From: Agelas oroides
Lineage: Eukaryota; Porifera; Demospongiae; Agelasida; Agelasidae
NCBI GenBank assembly: GCA_949130485.1
Contig: OX422187.1
Coordinates: 4,426,159 to 4,490,158, forward strand
Length of the DNA stretch: 64,000 nt
Reading direction: 5' to 3'
Part shown: positions 23,001 to 33,253 of the stretch, in pieces
How the letters are laid out: the number at the start of each line of letters is the position of its first letter
How positions within the stretch are numbered: position 1 is the stretch's first letter
Translations under genes and position numbers: made by a program
Notes under the pieces: generated by a model
What the model was told of the DNA's origin: nothing
What the model saw: only the letters and a program-made list of their open reading frames with translations
Databases searched by the model: none

Positions 23001-25946
23001 CACGCTCTTCCTCTAGCCGCCCATTCTTATGTGGTCTTGTAGTGTTGCACATGTATACATGTATATGAGCAGGGAACACCTTGAGGGCATACAGAAGAAA
23101 TTTTGACATTTCTTCTAAGTGTCATAGCTCTGTCTCCTTGTATATTTTTCCGCTTTAAAATAACCAGCATACCTGGTAGCCGTTGTCCCAAAGTGAGTAG
23201 TGTGACCTCCGTGTAACTCAGTAATGAGAGAATGAGACCTACTCTCAAACTAGCCTCGTTCCCAGGCTCTCCCCGCGCATGGAAAGCTGGGCGGGGCCTG
23301 GGAACGAGGCTACTTGTGCACCATTCTCTCAAAATGACAAGTCCTTCTGCATTACCGTAGTGTCCCGTTAATACGCCCCCCCATTTTGTACACTACATCC
23401 CGCCTAAAGTGGGGGGGGGGGCTTATATTCGAGGATGCAATTAGTCTCGACTATAAGCCCCCCCCTATGAAATCAATGCCTTTCCTATCAACTAACTATG
23501 GCGACGACTTTCAGGATCGAGAGTACTGTTCGCGGACATCACGTTTACAAAGCTGCGTGGTCTCCCTACATCGGAGAAGAGCTGCCAGTTCAACGCGAGG
23601 TCAATAACATTCACGACGACTTCGCTGTAGCTGTCCTCAAGAACGGCAACACTGTCGGTCATGTACCACGGGAAATTTCCAGAGTCTGCTGGTATTTCTT
23701 GCACAAGAGTGGCAGCGAGACGACTATAGTCTTACTGAACGCACTTGCAACGTATAGTAAGCACGTGTAGTTTTGATGTTCCAGAAGACGCTCACCGGGG
23801 GGGCGTTATAACGAGTCAAACTACCCTGTGCAGGAACTTTGGCGGAAAAGAGGGGGGGGGCGTATTTTCGAAGGGGGCGTATTAGCGGGACACTACGGTA
23901 CTTCATTTCACCACAAGAATACCAAGTTTTCTACTTCCTAGGTGGCTGTATAAACCATTTATGCTCATTTCACACAACGGCACAGCATATAGAAAAGAGG
24001 TGGTAATTTTTGAGGAAAGTTCCTGCCCAAGTGGAGAGCCCCACACTGGCGTATGCTGCATTAGCTTGTGGATATATGCATTCATAAAAGGACCCTGTGG
24101 GGTGGGGGGGGGAGTCCCTAGCAAAATTGGACAAGTTTTGTTTATTATCTGTTACATTCTCCTTTCTACTCAGTACTGGTGTTCGTTAGTGTGATATACC
24201 ATGTCCATTGGGAAATTAACTGATTATACGCGAGATTGAATGAAATGGAATTAGCCTCAAACGCGAAATAGATTAACTTCAAAGCTTTCTTCCAAGGAAT
24301 AAAGCATTTGGAAGTCGATGTAACAGTTATATCCCTCCCTGGGGACACAAATGTGTAAAACGACCACCCCCCAGGGAGGGATATATAACCTGTTACCTAG
24401 GCAACATCTCTGTAGAAGAGAGATATGAGCAACATTCTTATATGTTGCCTAGGTAACAGGTTATATTGAAGCTCTACAGAGTGAAACAAGGAACAGACAA
24501 AGGCTTTTCAGGGTTATTCCGAACCGAGGTATGTTTTCTGGAGTAATATGTAACCGCTTTACGGAGGACGGTTACCTACCACGTGTTGTCTGTACTGTCT
24601 TTGGCTTTGCTTGTTGACTAACAAGGCACGGCTCGAGGTCTGTCTGGATATTTATGAAGCCAAGAGACACTATACCGCTGTAATTAGTGCTGTGTTTCTG
24701 CTTATTGATGTTGAGAAGAGAACATGGCTAATGAGTTGTTTTCTCGATTGGGTTGCTATGCTCCACCCCTTGAGGGCTTCTGGACCAACCTACTTATAAT
24801 AGTAGAGGAAGCTGCAAGCTAACCACAGCCGGATACAAAGCTTAAGCTATTTGCCCTGGACTGTGGATAACAGTTATATCCGTGATGCCAATTGGCATCT
24901 ATCGTATTTTGTGACCTATATGCGCGCATATGACGCCAGTTGGTGTCTACCGTGTATAATTGGTTATTTAATAATGAGATCTCTCAGCTGTAATGCTAGT
25001 ATAGAAGAACTGCCATATATGCACAGTAGTAGAAGTCACTTGTCCAATGTTTGGTTGACCGAATCTTCACTTAGCCTCGTTCCCAGGCTTCCCCTCGCCC
25101 CAACAAAAAATAAAAACGGAAGGGGAGAGCCTGGTATCGATTCGCACGTAATATTGCGCCACGACACCTTTGCACTAACCATTAAATAACCTGAAACGTT
25201 CTCACGTGAAGACCGCGAAGTGCTCTCAGGTCAGGAGTTTGTTGCTACAGCTCGTTTTTGTTGTGTAGCTATGTTGGATCTTTAAAATGTGGTTGTGATT
25301 TTATTTTGTACGCCAGTGTAGCGCTAGCCAACTAAAGTCTTCATAGCCTCATAGCAATTTCTTTCAAAGCGGAGCATGATAACAGTCAATAGGCAAAGTC
25401 TTACCTATATACTGGGTACTTCTTTGCCGTTGCTGTTGTTTGAGTCGTGCCGAGGTCTCACGACATAGTCACAGCTCACTTGTTTCAGTAGTAATATTGT
25501 AGCTGTTCGAGTCAGTCTATCATGTGGCTACATAATTGCATCACAACTTTTGTAATTATAGCTGTGACGTCGTCGTGCTGTGATATCACATGCGAATCGA
25601 TACCAGGCTCTCCCCCTCCATTTTTTTTTTGTCGGTGCAAGCGAAGAGCCTGGGAACAAGGCTAATCTTCACTTATTCGAATCCTAAATAATGGTATTCA
25701 TAGATATGTTGCTGTGCATTAAATGGAAAGTAATCTGCTTTGTATTATTGTACAGAGTTATCCTAACATTTCAGTTATCCAACTACCCTTTATCCTAATG
25801 TGTTCAGATAAGCTGTATTTCTCTTCTGTGTGTGACTTGGTCTGATGTACTCATGAGGCTTGTAATAAACAGTGACATGTAAATATTTTGTGTTCTCCAT
25901 CTTCCTCCTAGGTCTTGAAACTAAGACAGTGGACAGTGAAGATTAG
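17052..25946 (+). CDS. RPL31: 60S ribosomal protein eL31 (four exons)
   Basis: Exons 17052-17146, 20785-20910, 22670-22782 and 25912-25946 join to 369 nt, 122 aa, close to the usual ~125. The protein starts [20 protein letters not shown] and continues through [58 protein letters not shown] and [10 protein letters not shown], all at the positions expected for eL31, a surface protein of the large ribosomal subunit near the exit tunnel. Exon 3 ends at the weak donor C|GTTGGT; the alternative one codon later (TTG|GTATAG) creates a stop, so it was not chosen. The same GTTGGT donor is used in the neighbouring CNBD2-like gene. Introns of 3.6, 1.8 and 3.1 kb are long for a ribosomal protein gene and are filled with inverted-repeat elements. 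Confidence 0.97.
17957..18498. mobile_element. 542-bp terminal-inverted-repeat element, copy A (RPL31 intron 1)
   Basis: Left end TAGTCTCGTGGCTACCCATC and right end in GCAGAGACTA form diverged terminal inverted repeats. These are followed inward by matching blocks around GAACGTCTGGTGG and CCACCACATGTTC. It shares internal sequence with the copy at 19058-19620, for example GCAACGTTCCCTAACCATCG. No transposase frame. Confidence 0.75.
19058..19620. mobile_element. 563-bp terminal-inverted-repeat element, copy B (RPL31 intron 1)
   Basis: Left end TAGTCTCTGCCCAGCCGTCC and right end GGACGGCTGGGCACGAGACT are near-perfect inverted repeats. Inward blocks CTGGTGGTTTGA and TCAAACCACCAG also pair. It is related to copy A 560 bp upstream, in the same orientation. 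Non-autonomous. Confidence 0.8.
20027..20710. mobile_element. 684-bp TACCGTA-ended inverted-repeat element (RPL31 intron 1)
   Basis: Left end TACCGTATTCTCTCTAAAAT is matched in inverse by ATTTTAGAGAGAATACGGTA at the right end, at least 20 of 20 positions. Ends in TA on both sides suggest a TA target site as in the mariner superfamily. Short internal frames (for example near 20308) have no recognisable domain. It ends 75 bp before RPL31 exon 2. Confidence 0.85.
20972..21122. repeat. 151-bp near-perfect palindrome (RPL31 intron 2)
   Basis: The arm ATAAATGAAGGAAAAGTCAT pairs with the far arm ATGACCTTTTCTTCATTTAT; most of the length is self-complementary around GACGTTTCGACTGAATG. It has the same CGAAAC-type centre as the palindrome at 11 kb and has no coding potential. 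It starts about 60 bp after RPL31 exon 2. Confidence 0.8.
21612..21879. mobile_element. MITE with GATCAAGAGCGC ends, copy 1 (RPL31 intron 2)
   Basis: Terminal inverted repeats begin ATCAAGAGCGCGTAAGAACG and close with CGTTCTTATGCGCTCTTGAT, continuing through GGCGGCTAGAGTAAGAGCGT. A second copy lies at 22797-23041. Non-coding. Confidence 0.85.
22220..22628. mobile_element. About 400-bp TAGC(C/T)TCGTACCCAGGC-ended palindromic element (RPL31 intron 2)
   Basis: The left end GTTAGCTTCGTACCCAGGCT pairs with the right end AGCCTGGGTACGACGCTAGG. A second inner pair is built on TTTGATCACGTGCCTCATGACG and CGTCATGAAGCGCATGATCA. It ends about 40 bp before RPL31 exon 3. It belongs to the long-cargo class of the TAGCCTCGTTCCCAGGC family. 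Confidence 0.75.
22797..23041. mobile_element. MITE with GTCAAGAGCGC ends, copy 2 (RPL31 intron 3)
   Basis: Same family as 21612-21879: left GTCAAGAGCGCATAAGAACG, right CATTCTTATGTGGTCTTGTA, with the interior GTTACACGCTCTTCCTCTAG. It begins only 14 bp after the 3' end of RPL31 exon 3. Confidence 0.85.
23252..23312. repeat. Short TAGCCTCGTTCCCAGGC hairpin
   Basis: A 61-bp inverted repeat, CTAGCCTCGTTCCCAGGC to GCCTGGGAACGAGGCTA, with a loop around CGCATGGAAAGCTGG. It lies in RPL31 intron 3. Confidence 0.85.
23353..23900. mobile_element. 548-bp TACCGTAG-ended inverted-repeat element carrying a HIRAN-like frame
   Basis: The left end TACCGTAGTGTCCCGTTAAT and the right end ATTAGCGGGACACTACGGTA are inverted repeats with one mismatch, continued by G- and C-runs. 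It lies in RPL31 intron 3. The interior is an open frame at 23498-23770 and not transposase sequence. TA at both ends suits a TA-target transposon. Confidence 0.85.
23498..23770 (+). CDS. HIRAN-like domain protein fragment inside a transposable element
   Basis: A 90-aa frame that is not tandem-repetitive. Residues ~5-65 read [17 protein letters not shown], then [20 protein letters not shown], then [15 protein letters not shown]. The order V-R-G-x-x-Y, a basic/acidic N-x-H-D motif, A-V-x-V and G-H-V-P-R matches HIRAN-type domains, which bind DNA ends in HLTF-like proteins and occur alone in many invertebrate reading frames. It fills most of a 548-bp inverted-repeat element, so it is probably element cargo or an internally deleted element's coding remnant. 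Whether it is expressed cannot be seen; no splice site or poly(A) signal was identified. Confidence 0.6.
   Translation: MATTFRIESTVRGHHVYKAAWSPYIGEELPVQREVNNIHDDFAVAVLKNGNTVGHVPREISRVCWYFLHKSGSETTIVLLNALATYSKHV
24383..24465. repeat. 83-bp palindrome with ATAACCTGTTACCTAGGC ends
   Basis: The arm ATAACCTGTTACCTAGGCAA pairs fully with TTGCCTAGGTAACAGGTTAT, with a loop around CTCTGTAGAAGAGAG. A diverged copy lies at 55924-56008. Confidence 0.85.
25073..25664. mobile_element. About 590-bp TAGCCTCGTTCCCAGGC-ended element (RPL31 intron 3)
   Basis: It starts TTAGCCTCGTTCCCAGGCTT and ends GAGCCTGGGAACAAGGCTAA. Second-level inverted repeats GAGCCTGGTATCGATTCGCA and TGCGAATCGATACCAGGCTC frame a unique interior. 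It lies about 250 bp upstream of RPL31 exon 4. Confidence 0.8.
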
Positions 25947-26343
25947 GATTCTATATATATTGTGCATAGTCTGTTGTTTATCTCAGGTATCTGGAACTTT
26001 GTGGTTGCAGAAATTGGGATCATGAAATTTGCATTAATCATTTTGAAATGTTTTGGGGCTGGCTGGTGACTAATGTGTAGCAGTGGCTGTTTATTGGATA
26101 CTGTTCATATTCAGTGCTGCACTATGAATATCATTCAAGTGAGCGCTTTAGTTCAGGTTGTGGTGTCGGAATGGTGTGTGAATATGCCATGAATATTTTC
26201 AATGTTGGGATATTTCAATGGAACTGGAATGGTGATCAGTTCTTCAAAAAAAGCATCACAATTTCCAATGTAGAGATGTGATGTCACCGTCACCACACTG
26301 TTAGGAGCAAGTTTGACTTGGTGCCCTAGGCTGTCGGTTGGTC

Positions 26344-26502
26344 CCAGGGGGCTACCAACTTGTGCTCAGACTTAGCCTCGTATAGTAGCAGTGTATACCA
26401 GGCGCTCTTTCTCCTCCCCCTCCTCCGCGCCTGGGAACAAGGCTAGCTCAAACTATGAGCATCATCTCGCAGTCTGAACACAAGTTGGTAGCCCCCTGTG
26501 GT
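26344..26502. mobile_element. Nested inverted repeats: one palindrome inserted in another
   Basis: Outer arms CCAGGGGGCTACCAACTTGT (26344) and ACAAGTTGGTAGCCCCCTGT (ending 26502) pair almost perfectly. Between them sits a TAGCCTCGT...CGCCTGGGAACAAGGCTA unit (about 26373-26446) of the family found elsewhere in the window. This is the layout expected when one element inserted into another. Confidence 0.75.
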
Positions 26503-27007
26503 TCTAAACCCTTCATTTGTGGTGAATACACTAGCTTGTACGAGACTGTATACTTCATGAACAATCATTGCTCATAAGTATGCTTGCTGTTTGGGGAACA
26601 CGTCCCTCACTATATGTAAAGATACACGACTTTTACCTGTAACATGCAATGGTCATGCCAAAGGAAAGTGTACGTTGATAATAGTAGATGCATGTAGGTA
26701 GAGTACTGCAAGGTAGTTGGAAAGATTTCCTGCCTCAAACCATCAACATCGAGAGTACTTTCTGTTCCAGTGGCTGGCTCCTGATAACAGCTGTGTTGTA
26801 ACAGTATGGTTGTGTGTACAAGTAGTTGTAAGGAAGTCAGTATACTACGAGCTGTGCAAGCAAAGGAAGAAGTTATTATAGTACTAAAATTAACACGGCT
26901 AAAGCTGAGTTGTAATAGTATGGTTGTGCATGCAAGTAGTGGTATTTACACTTTGTAAGGAAGTCAGTATACTACGTTTAATAAGAAAGTCAGTAAATTG
27001 TACAAAG

Positions 27008-27508
27008 GAAATGAGTGCCAACTATAGCCTGATACATGCATGACATTGTATGTAATGTACAATACACGCTAACTATAGCCTGATACATGCATGACATTGT
27101 ATGTAATGTACAATACACGCTAACTATAGCCTGATACATGCATGACATTGTATGTAATGTACAATACACGCTAACTATAGCCTGATACATGCATGACATT
27201 GTATGTAATGTACAATACACGCTAACTATAGCCTGATACATGCATGACATTGTATGTAATGTACAATACACGCTAACTATAGCCTGATACATGCATGACA
27301 TTGTATGTAATGTACAATACACGCTAACTATAGCCTGATACATGCATGACATTGTATGTAATGTACAATACACGCTAACTATAGCCTGATACATGCATGA
27401 CATTATTGTATGTAATGTACAATACACGCTAACTATAGCCTGATACATGCATGACATTATTGTATGTAATGTACATGCATGACATTATTGTATGTAATGT
27501 ACAATACA
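27008..27508. repeat. 51-bp minisatellite, about nine copies
   Basis: The unit runs from CAATACACGCTAACTATAGC to TGACATTGTATGTAATGTA. Copies are almost identical; the last ones carry an extra ATT. Because 51 is divisible by three, it creates an apparent 155-aa repetitive frame on the minus strand, which I do not regard as a gene. Confidence 0.95.
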
Positions 27509-27821
27509 CAAAGAAGTTCCAATTACTTGCATAGCTGTGGGTAGATATGCGTGTAGTATGCCATAGCAGTGGATACTAGATTGATACAGGTACCATTACA
27601 CCACACTATCAGTAGCAGCACATAGCTGCCTGCAGGTACCACTACACCACACTCTACACTAATAGCTACTGAGAAACCACAGCTATTACAATAGCACACT
27701 TCCATGGCGACTGAGGTAGCCTCGTTCCCAGGCTCTCTCTGCTAAGGAGCCTGGGAACGAGGTGCTGTACAGGAGCTGTAGTATGAACCTGTACTGTGTA
27801 TTTTTGTTTGTAGTGCTACTG

Positions 27822-27995
27822 CCATCCAAAAATAATATTATTTGGGCTCATGTTATATGTCAGGGATGATGTCTATGTTTCGTTATGTTGCTTAAAGTGG
27901 AGCTCGTACAAGTCAAGCGTAATGGCCGGTGCATGTGTATTCACCACAAAAAATATTATGAGATCAGATAATATTATTTTGGGATGGCAGTAACT
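27822..27995. mobile_element. About 174-bp MITE-like element
   Basis: Ends TGCTACTGCCATCCAAAAAT and ATTTTGGGATGGCAGTAACT are inverted repeats with AATAATATTA just inside. No coding capacity. Confidence 0.7.
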
Positions 27996-28642
27996 CTGCA
28001 ATGTCATGCAAACATACAGTACAGGTTTTTATTGTTTCCATAGTGATATGTGCAGGAGTTGGTTTGGGGTCTGGGACTGAGACCAGGCACCTTCATACTG
28101 AGAACATGATGTGCAACCAGACTAGGGAACGTCCATTGATAAACCTAGGCTTTTCTGTTCCAGATTTTGTCACGTAGTTGTGAAAACTGATTGGAAGGAA
28201 AGCCTGGAAGGATTTCACATGTGACACGATGGCACCATAATGTCCCTAGTACCAGTATGATAACACCACAGACTGTTTGTTAAATTTTATCAGTGTGTAA
28301 GTTGGAGAAGATTCAACATCCAGGAATACACACAGCTACCAAAGCTCCTGACCAGGTGACTCCATAGTGCCACCATATCACAAGCAAAAGCTTTCCAGGC
28401 TTTCCTTCTGATTTTTCTGAGACAAATCTCGATGGAAAGCTTGCTTCACTGATAACTGGTATCATCATGCATGTGTGTACTGTGTATCACTGACTGTGTG
28501 TTGAGCTTGCATGCATGTACATGTAGACAAAAGCTGCTCACAGACTGCAGTGAGCAACAGAGCTTTCTCTATTCTGCAATATGGTTTAGAGAAGACATGC
28601 AAGTAATGAGGTGGACTTGAGTGTAACATAGTGACAAAAACA

Positions 28643-28715
28643 GAATCCAGCCAGGATTCGAACCCGGGTCTTCTGAATTCCAGTCAGATGCTCTTACCAA
28701 CTGAGCCACTGGAGC
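28643..28715 (-). tRNA. tRNA-like gene, anticodon position reads GGA; possibly a pseudogene or SINE head
   Basis: The 73-nt minus-strand sequence folds as a cloverleaf: acceptor GCTCCAG, D arm GCTC/GAGC, anticodon stem TCTGA/TCAGA with loop CTGGAAT, T arm CCGGG-TTCGAAT-CCTGG. The A box (TGGCTCAGTTGG) and B box (GGTTCGAATCC) are intact, and a run of five T follows two bases after the 73-nt sequence, as a Pol III terminator. Against a functional tRNA: the acceptor stem has a C-T mismatch at pair 2 and a wobble at pair 1; GGA would mean serine, yet the variable loop is only 4 nt, whereas serine tRNAs have a long arm. A tRNA pseudogene or tRNA-derived SINE head is at least as likely. Confidence 0.55.
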
Positions 28716-30023
28716 TCTGGCATTGGAGCAGAGGATAGATGGTATTTATCCATAGACACAGTTCGATTCTCAGACTGGATCTTTGATACTGTTATATACT
28801 GTAACACAAACTAACACACTGTTAGTGTACAACTGAAATTGTGAAAAGACTGCAATACTTAACTTTAGTACCTTGTTCCTGTGTGAGAGGCTGGGAACGA
28901 GGCTATCCCTTTTCATACTAAAGTCTACTATGTTAGGTGCATGTCAATGTGCGTTTTACATCCTCCTCTCTGATGTAGTTTCCCCAACAGTGGTTAGGAT
29001 TTGATGGGGACACCACACACTTTATTTGTACACTAAACACCCACTTCAGATGTGGGTTAGCCTGTACAGCCTCGTTCCCAGCCTCTCACACCCCAGCTTT
29101 CATCATTCACAGTGTAAAATACTTTTAATGTGAACATGCTTAACTTGTGTCTAACATCCTACTGTACACAAAAAGACTGCCTACTGAAATCAATAGTCTC
29201 AATACTTGTGAAGGGGTGGTAGCTATGGTATAACAGTTGTGCAACCAAGCATATGCCTCCAAGTTGCATGATCTGCAAACACATTATTTACACTCAGACT
29301 AACCCCCTCACATCTGAAGTGGCGTGTCCCCTGCCAAACCCTGATCACTTTTATCTTGTTACTAGGTAAACAGACCATGTCAGGGGAAACAACCTGTACC
29401 CACTAAGGAGTTACTATGGTGAAAGTTGTTGTGTATCTACTTTTGTTATGATGCCTATCTAGTATGGTGTGATTGCAGCATGGACGGTGTTTTGAGTATC
29501 AGAGCTATATAGGCAGAAAAGCAAAATCTAGTGCACGATGATTATCACAGTATGCCTCTTGTCTGATGAATGGTTTAATATATTTTAAAAACAATTGTAG
29601 AAAGTAATAATAAACTGTACATGTATTAAAAGGTGAATTTCTTTTTTACAACAATTAATGAATATATAAAATTGCCATTATAGTTGAGTATAATATGTGG
29701 AGTTCATGTTTCATAGAAACATGTTGAAAGTAAAAATGGTGGTGAAGAGTAATGCAGGCTAAATCTAAAAAAAAAACTGTCAGTATCATGTTATTAACAC
29801 TGTTGATATAATGATGTGTAGGTGTGCAAGTTCGTATGTAACCCATGCCATTCCATTGGAGTGGAACAGAGAGATACATTTGAAAACAAATGCAAACGTG
29901 TTGTAAAAATTGTGTATAACTATTTCAGAGAAATGAACAGTTGACGATGCACAACATCTGTGAAATTTGCACAAATGAGACAGGTTGTTTCACAGAAACA
30001 AACTGGCATATGTGTGAAATCTT

Positions 30024-33000
30024 TCACAGCAGGGGAGTATAGGGGGAGTAGGGGTACATCATGGCCCGGAGGCTAGCACGAAAACGTTCCATGTCCTGGC
30101 CAGCATTGGAGTACTCCTGAAGTAAGAGGGGGCTTTTGTTGTTGCACTGCATCATCAAGTTCTGTAAAAACAAGGGAGATTTGTTATCAACAACATGGCA
30201 GTAATCTCGTAGTGCTGGGTCTACACTGACAAAAACAATCTTGGTTTTAATCACACTTCTATATATACCTGGATCTGAGCTTGTGGAAGTCGAAGGGAGC
30301 TTATGATATGTTCGATGTGGTTCCAAGGTGCTGCAGCTGTGTTTAGGAGGAGAATGAAATTTCTCATAAGTAACTGCATGTTCACACAAGTTATTATACG
30401 CCCAAAGACTCATGAATTGTGTATGCTATCTGAGTGCAGACATACGTGTCTATTTATGTACCTGTCAATGGGCTTTCAACCGGTGTGACTGGGCTGTAGC
30501 AGGGAGTATCTGAGATGGGTGAATTGACGGTGGTAGACGTCACCTCTGGAGAGAGGCAGGGAGAGGTCACTTGTGAGATGGTGGGCCCAAACCCAATCGA
30601 CAGAAATGAAGTGACGCTCGGCTCATCTGGGGAACATCCCTGCTTGTTATAGGTCATACTGCTTTCAGAGTCTGACTCAATTAGGTACCTCAGCATGTCT
30701 TCATCCTTGGTGGAATCCTGGGACATTTGCTGCTGTGTAGCAGAGGTGTATGTAATCAGGTTTGGAGATGAGGATAGGTTGGTGATTGAACCCCCTATGC
30801 ATGTGGGTGGTGGCATAGTGGACACCAGTTGCGTATAGTCAAGGGGGGTTGACACTGGCGGAAATGGGGGGATGGGGATTTGTGCCGTTCGAGTTGGCTG
30901 TGACTTTATCGGCATTGACATGGGTGGAAGGGAAGGAAGGTTGGGCTGTGTGATATTGAAAACGTTTTGAGACACAGGCGAGAAGCTTGTCACTGGGGTG
31001 GGAGAGGGGGGTGGTGGGGAACGGTTTGGCTGTGCTGGTGGTGGGGTGTGCAGTGGGGCAGCAGTCATGGAGGAAGAATGAGCTACGGTTTGCATACACT
31101 CATGGCAGATATCTGGATATTGTGGAGAACAGAGAAAAAGGTGTGTAGTAGCGATGACGATGATAGTAAGTTGAGGCTATTGCTGACTTACGGTTGGGGA
31201 TGTACTCAAATGGTAGTGGTTGGCTAGGCATGTGGGCTCTTCCAGTGGTGACTACCACCCGTGCAGGTATGTTACAGTGCCGGGCCATTAGATTGGGGGG
31301 AAGGGGCGGAGTCTTCACCAGGAGAACGTTCTAGGTAAGAGATTGAATTAAGGTTAGCTTAAGTACATATCCACAACAACACTACTGGCATGCTATACTA
31401 AATTCATATAAATATACATACTGTACATATTGCACTGTAGATTTGTGTGCTGTGTGTGTAACTGTTACCTGATGAGATTTGTCCTTGTCCACCACGCCGT
31501 GCAGCTCCATCTGTTGCCCATTTACATTGATGTAGAAAATCACTTTGGCTGTGGACAAACGAAAAAACAGAAACAAACATGAACAAATATAATTATATAG
31601 TCAGTATTTCTATTTGTGTAGTGTGTAATGTAGTGTATAGGTCTACAATGTTTGATGTACTAGGTTAATGAGACTCACGTGATGTCATCTTGGATCCCTT
31701 GATTACCACCTCCTCGTGCCCAATGAAGTGGCCACGAGATGGCTTGATCCAGTGCAGCTCAGCAGCTTCAGGTGCAGTAGCTGCAAATGTGGCAAAAGAG
31801 ATATACATCATGACCACTAACTTAATGACAGTATCAATAATGCTTACAGGCAGTTTGTTAATGATTTTGAATCTCCAAACTTACTCAGTTGAATGGGGTT
31901 GGACTGTGCTTTGAGCTTAATGGTGCCACGGTCAGTCTGCACTGTGGCTGTGAACAAGAGACAGGCCACTTTGTCACTGTGTCCCTCCTTAGAAGCAGAT
32001 TTTTCTACTTGTTTCCGGCTGTTCTCTTTCCTTTTCTCACGACGGATCCTCAGATCTTCAAACCTGTGCATCCAGATAATAAACAAAGTTGAAGTTTTTT
32101 ATTTACATATTTATACAACAGAAGAGAAATCAGTGCTACATATTGCAAAACCTGTATGCATATTATTGTCATGGTCTACTTACTCGGCTGTCATATTGTT
32201 GTGTGGCCCAATCTTCTTACTGAGGGCATTCTTTCTTTCCTCGCTGGTGTCATCCAAGGAGCAAGAGGTGTGGTCACTGCCATCCCCATGCACCAGTTTC
32301 ACATCCACTGTGCCATACTTGAATTCCTGACTAGATAGTACCTGAATAGCCAGGAGAGTAATACTGTAAATTTAATGTAATACATGATTAATGTTACTAT
32401 TTATATCCTTGAGAGGAAATTACATAATGTCTGATGGCTCAAAGGGCTTCTAAAGCAAACATCCTTGATTGGTTCTAATTGCATACTTGGGACTCCCATT
32501 TGCTGCATGAATCTCATTAAGTATCATTAAAGTATCTGGGTGCTAGCAGACAAAGGGAGGGGCTTGCTATATACAATCTATAATGCAGCCATTTACCCGC
32601 ACTGATGGGTAGCATTCATGCTGTCCTTTCAGTGGTCCTCGGTATCCCTCACTTTCATAGCGGGCACGGTAGTACTGTAAACAGGAGAGATCAAATGTGA
32701 ATATAAGTTGTAGTGCAGGCATAGTATATTTTCTTCTGCTCGCATGGGATCTTTAACACTACAACTGGGAACAGACTGTGCATGTATACATGCATACATG
32801 CAGCTCTGCTGAATGTATATTAATGTACTAATGAGGGAGCTAATGAGGGAGGCTAAGTGGCTGAAGCTTGTTAGCATGCGCTAATCAAGTTACCTCCTCG
32901 GGCTGCTCTTGAATAATTAGCTGCATCCCACCACCGATTCCGCGATGAGGGGGTTTGGAGTTCATGCTACTGCTTGCAAAGGGTTCCAGGTTGCAGAATG

Positions 33001-33253
33001 GATCAGTTGACTGCAGCTGCGAATTAGTGGCGTCTGTGATTGAAAACAGATCGAAGGCGATGCCAGAATCGGCGCTCGGTGGTCCGCTGAAGGAGAACTC
33101 GTCCTCGTACTTGGAGCGCTTGCAGTTTGAAAAGAGCTCTTCTTCGCTGAACACGGAAGAGAAGGAACTATCTCGGCTTCGCTTAGTACGAGTGACACTT
33201 GAGAAGGCGTCTGGTACGATGTGATCGTCGAAGCTTGGGCAAATACTGGTCAT
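30024..33253 (-). CDS. NFAT-family Rel-homology transcription factor (ten exons)
   Basis: Exons 33253-32894, 32674-32597, 32341-32184, 32063-31885, 31780-31679, 31548-31469, 31330-31192, 31112-30462, 30336-30269 and 30161-30024 join in phase to 1953 nt, 650 aa. Residues ~110-258 are a Rel-homology domain: MQLIIQEQPEE leads into the DNA-contact loop RARYESEGYRG, closer to NFAT5 (RARY-x-x-EG-x-RG) than to NF-kB. Residues ~258-366 form the IPT/TIG dimerisation domain (KPSRGHFIGHEEVVIKG, then PARVVVTTGRA). The rest is Ser/Pro-rich with a final helical segment (IEHIISSLRLPQAQIQ), likely an activation region. Basic clusters TKRSR and RREKRKENSRK could serve nuclear import. I see no calcineurin-docking PxIxIT motif upstream of the domain and no ankyrin repeats. 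It should act in the nucleus as a DNA-binding regulator; its targets are unknown. Confidence 0.88.

Larger units (their letters stand above)
25947..30023. other. Intergenic region between RPL31 and the NFAT-like gene
   Basis: The two genes converge here, so both 3' UTRs lie in this stretch. I found no other protein gene. Contents: a nested palindrome (26344-26502), a 51-bp minisatellite (27008-27508), short MITE-like hairpins (27717-27762, 27822-27995 and about 28186-28420) and a tRNA-like gene (28643-28715). Confidence 0.6.

Noticed and set aside
26990..27457. 155-aa frame of MSCMYQAIVSVYCTLHT repeats
   Set aside because: In-phase 51-bp minisatellite; no gene signals around it.
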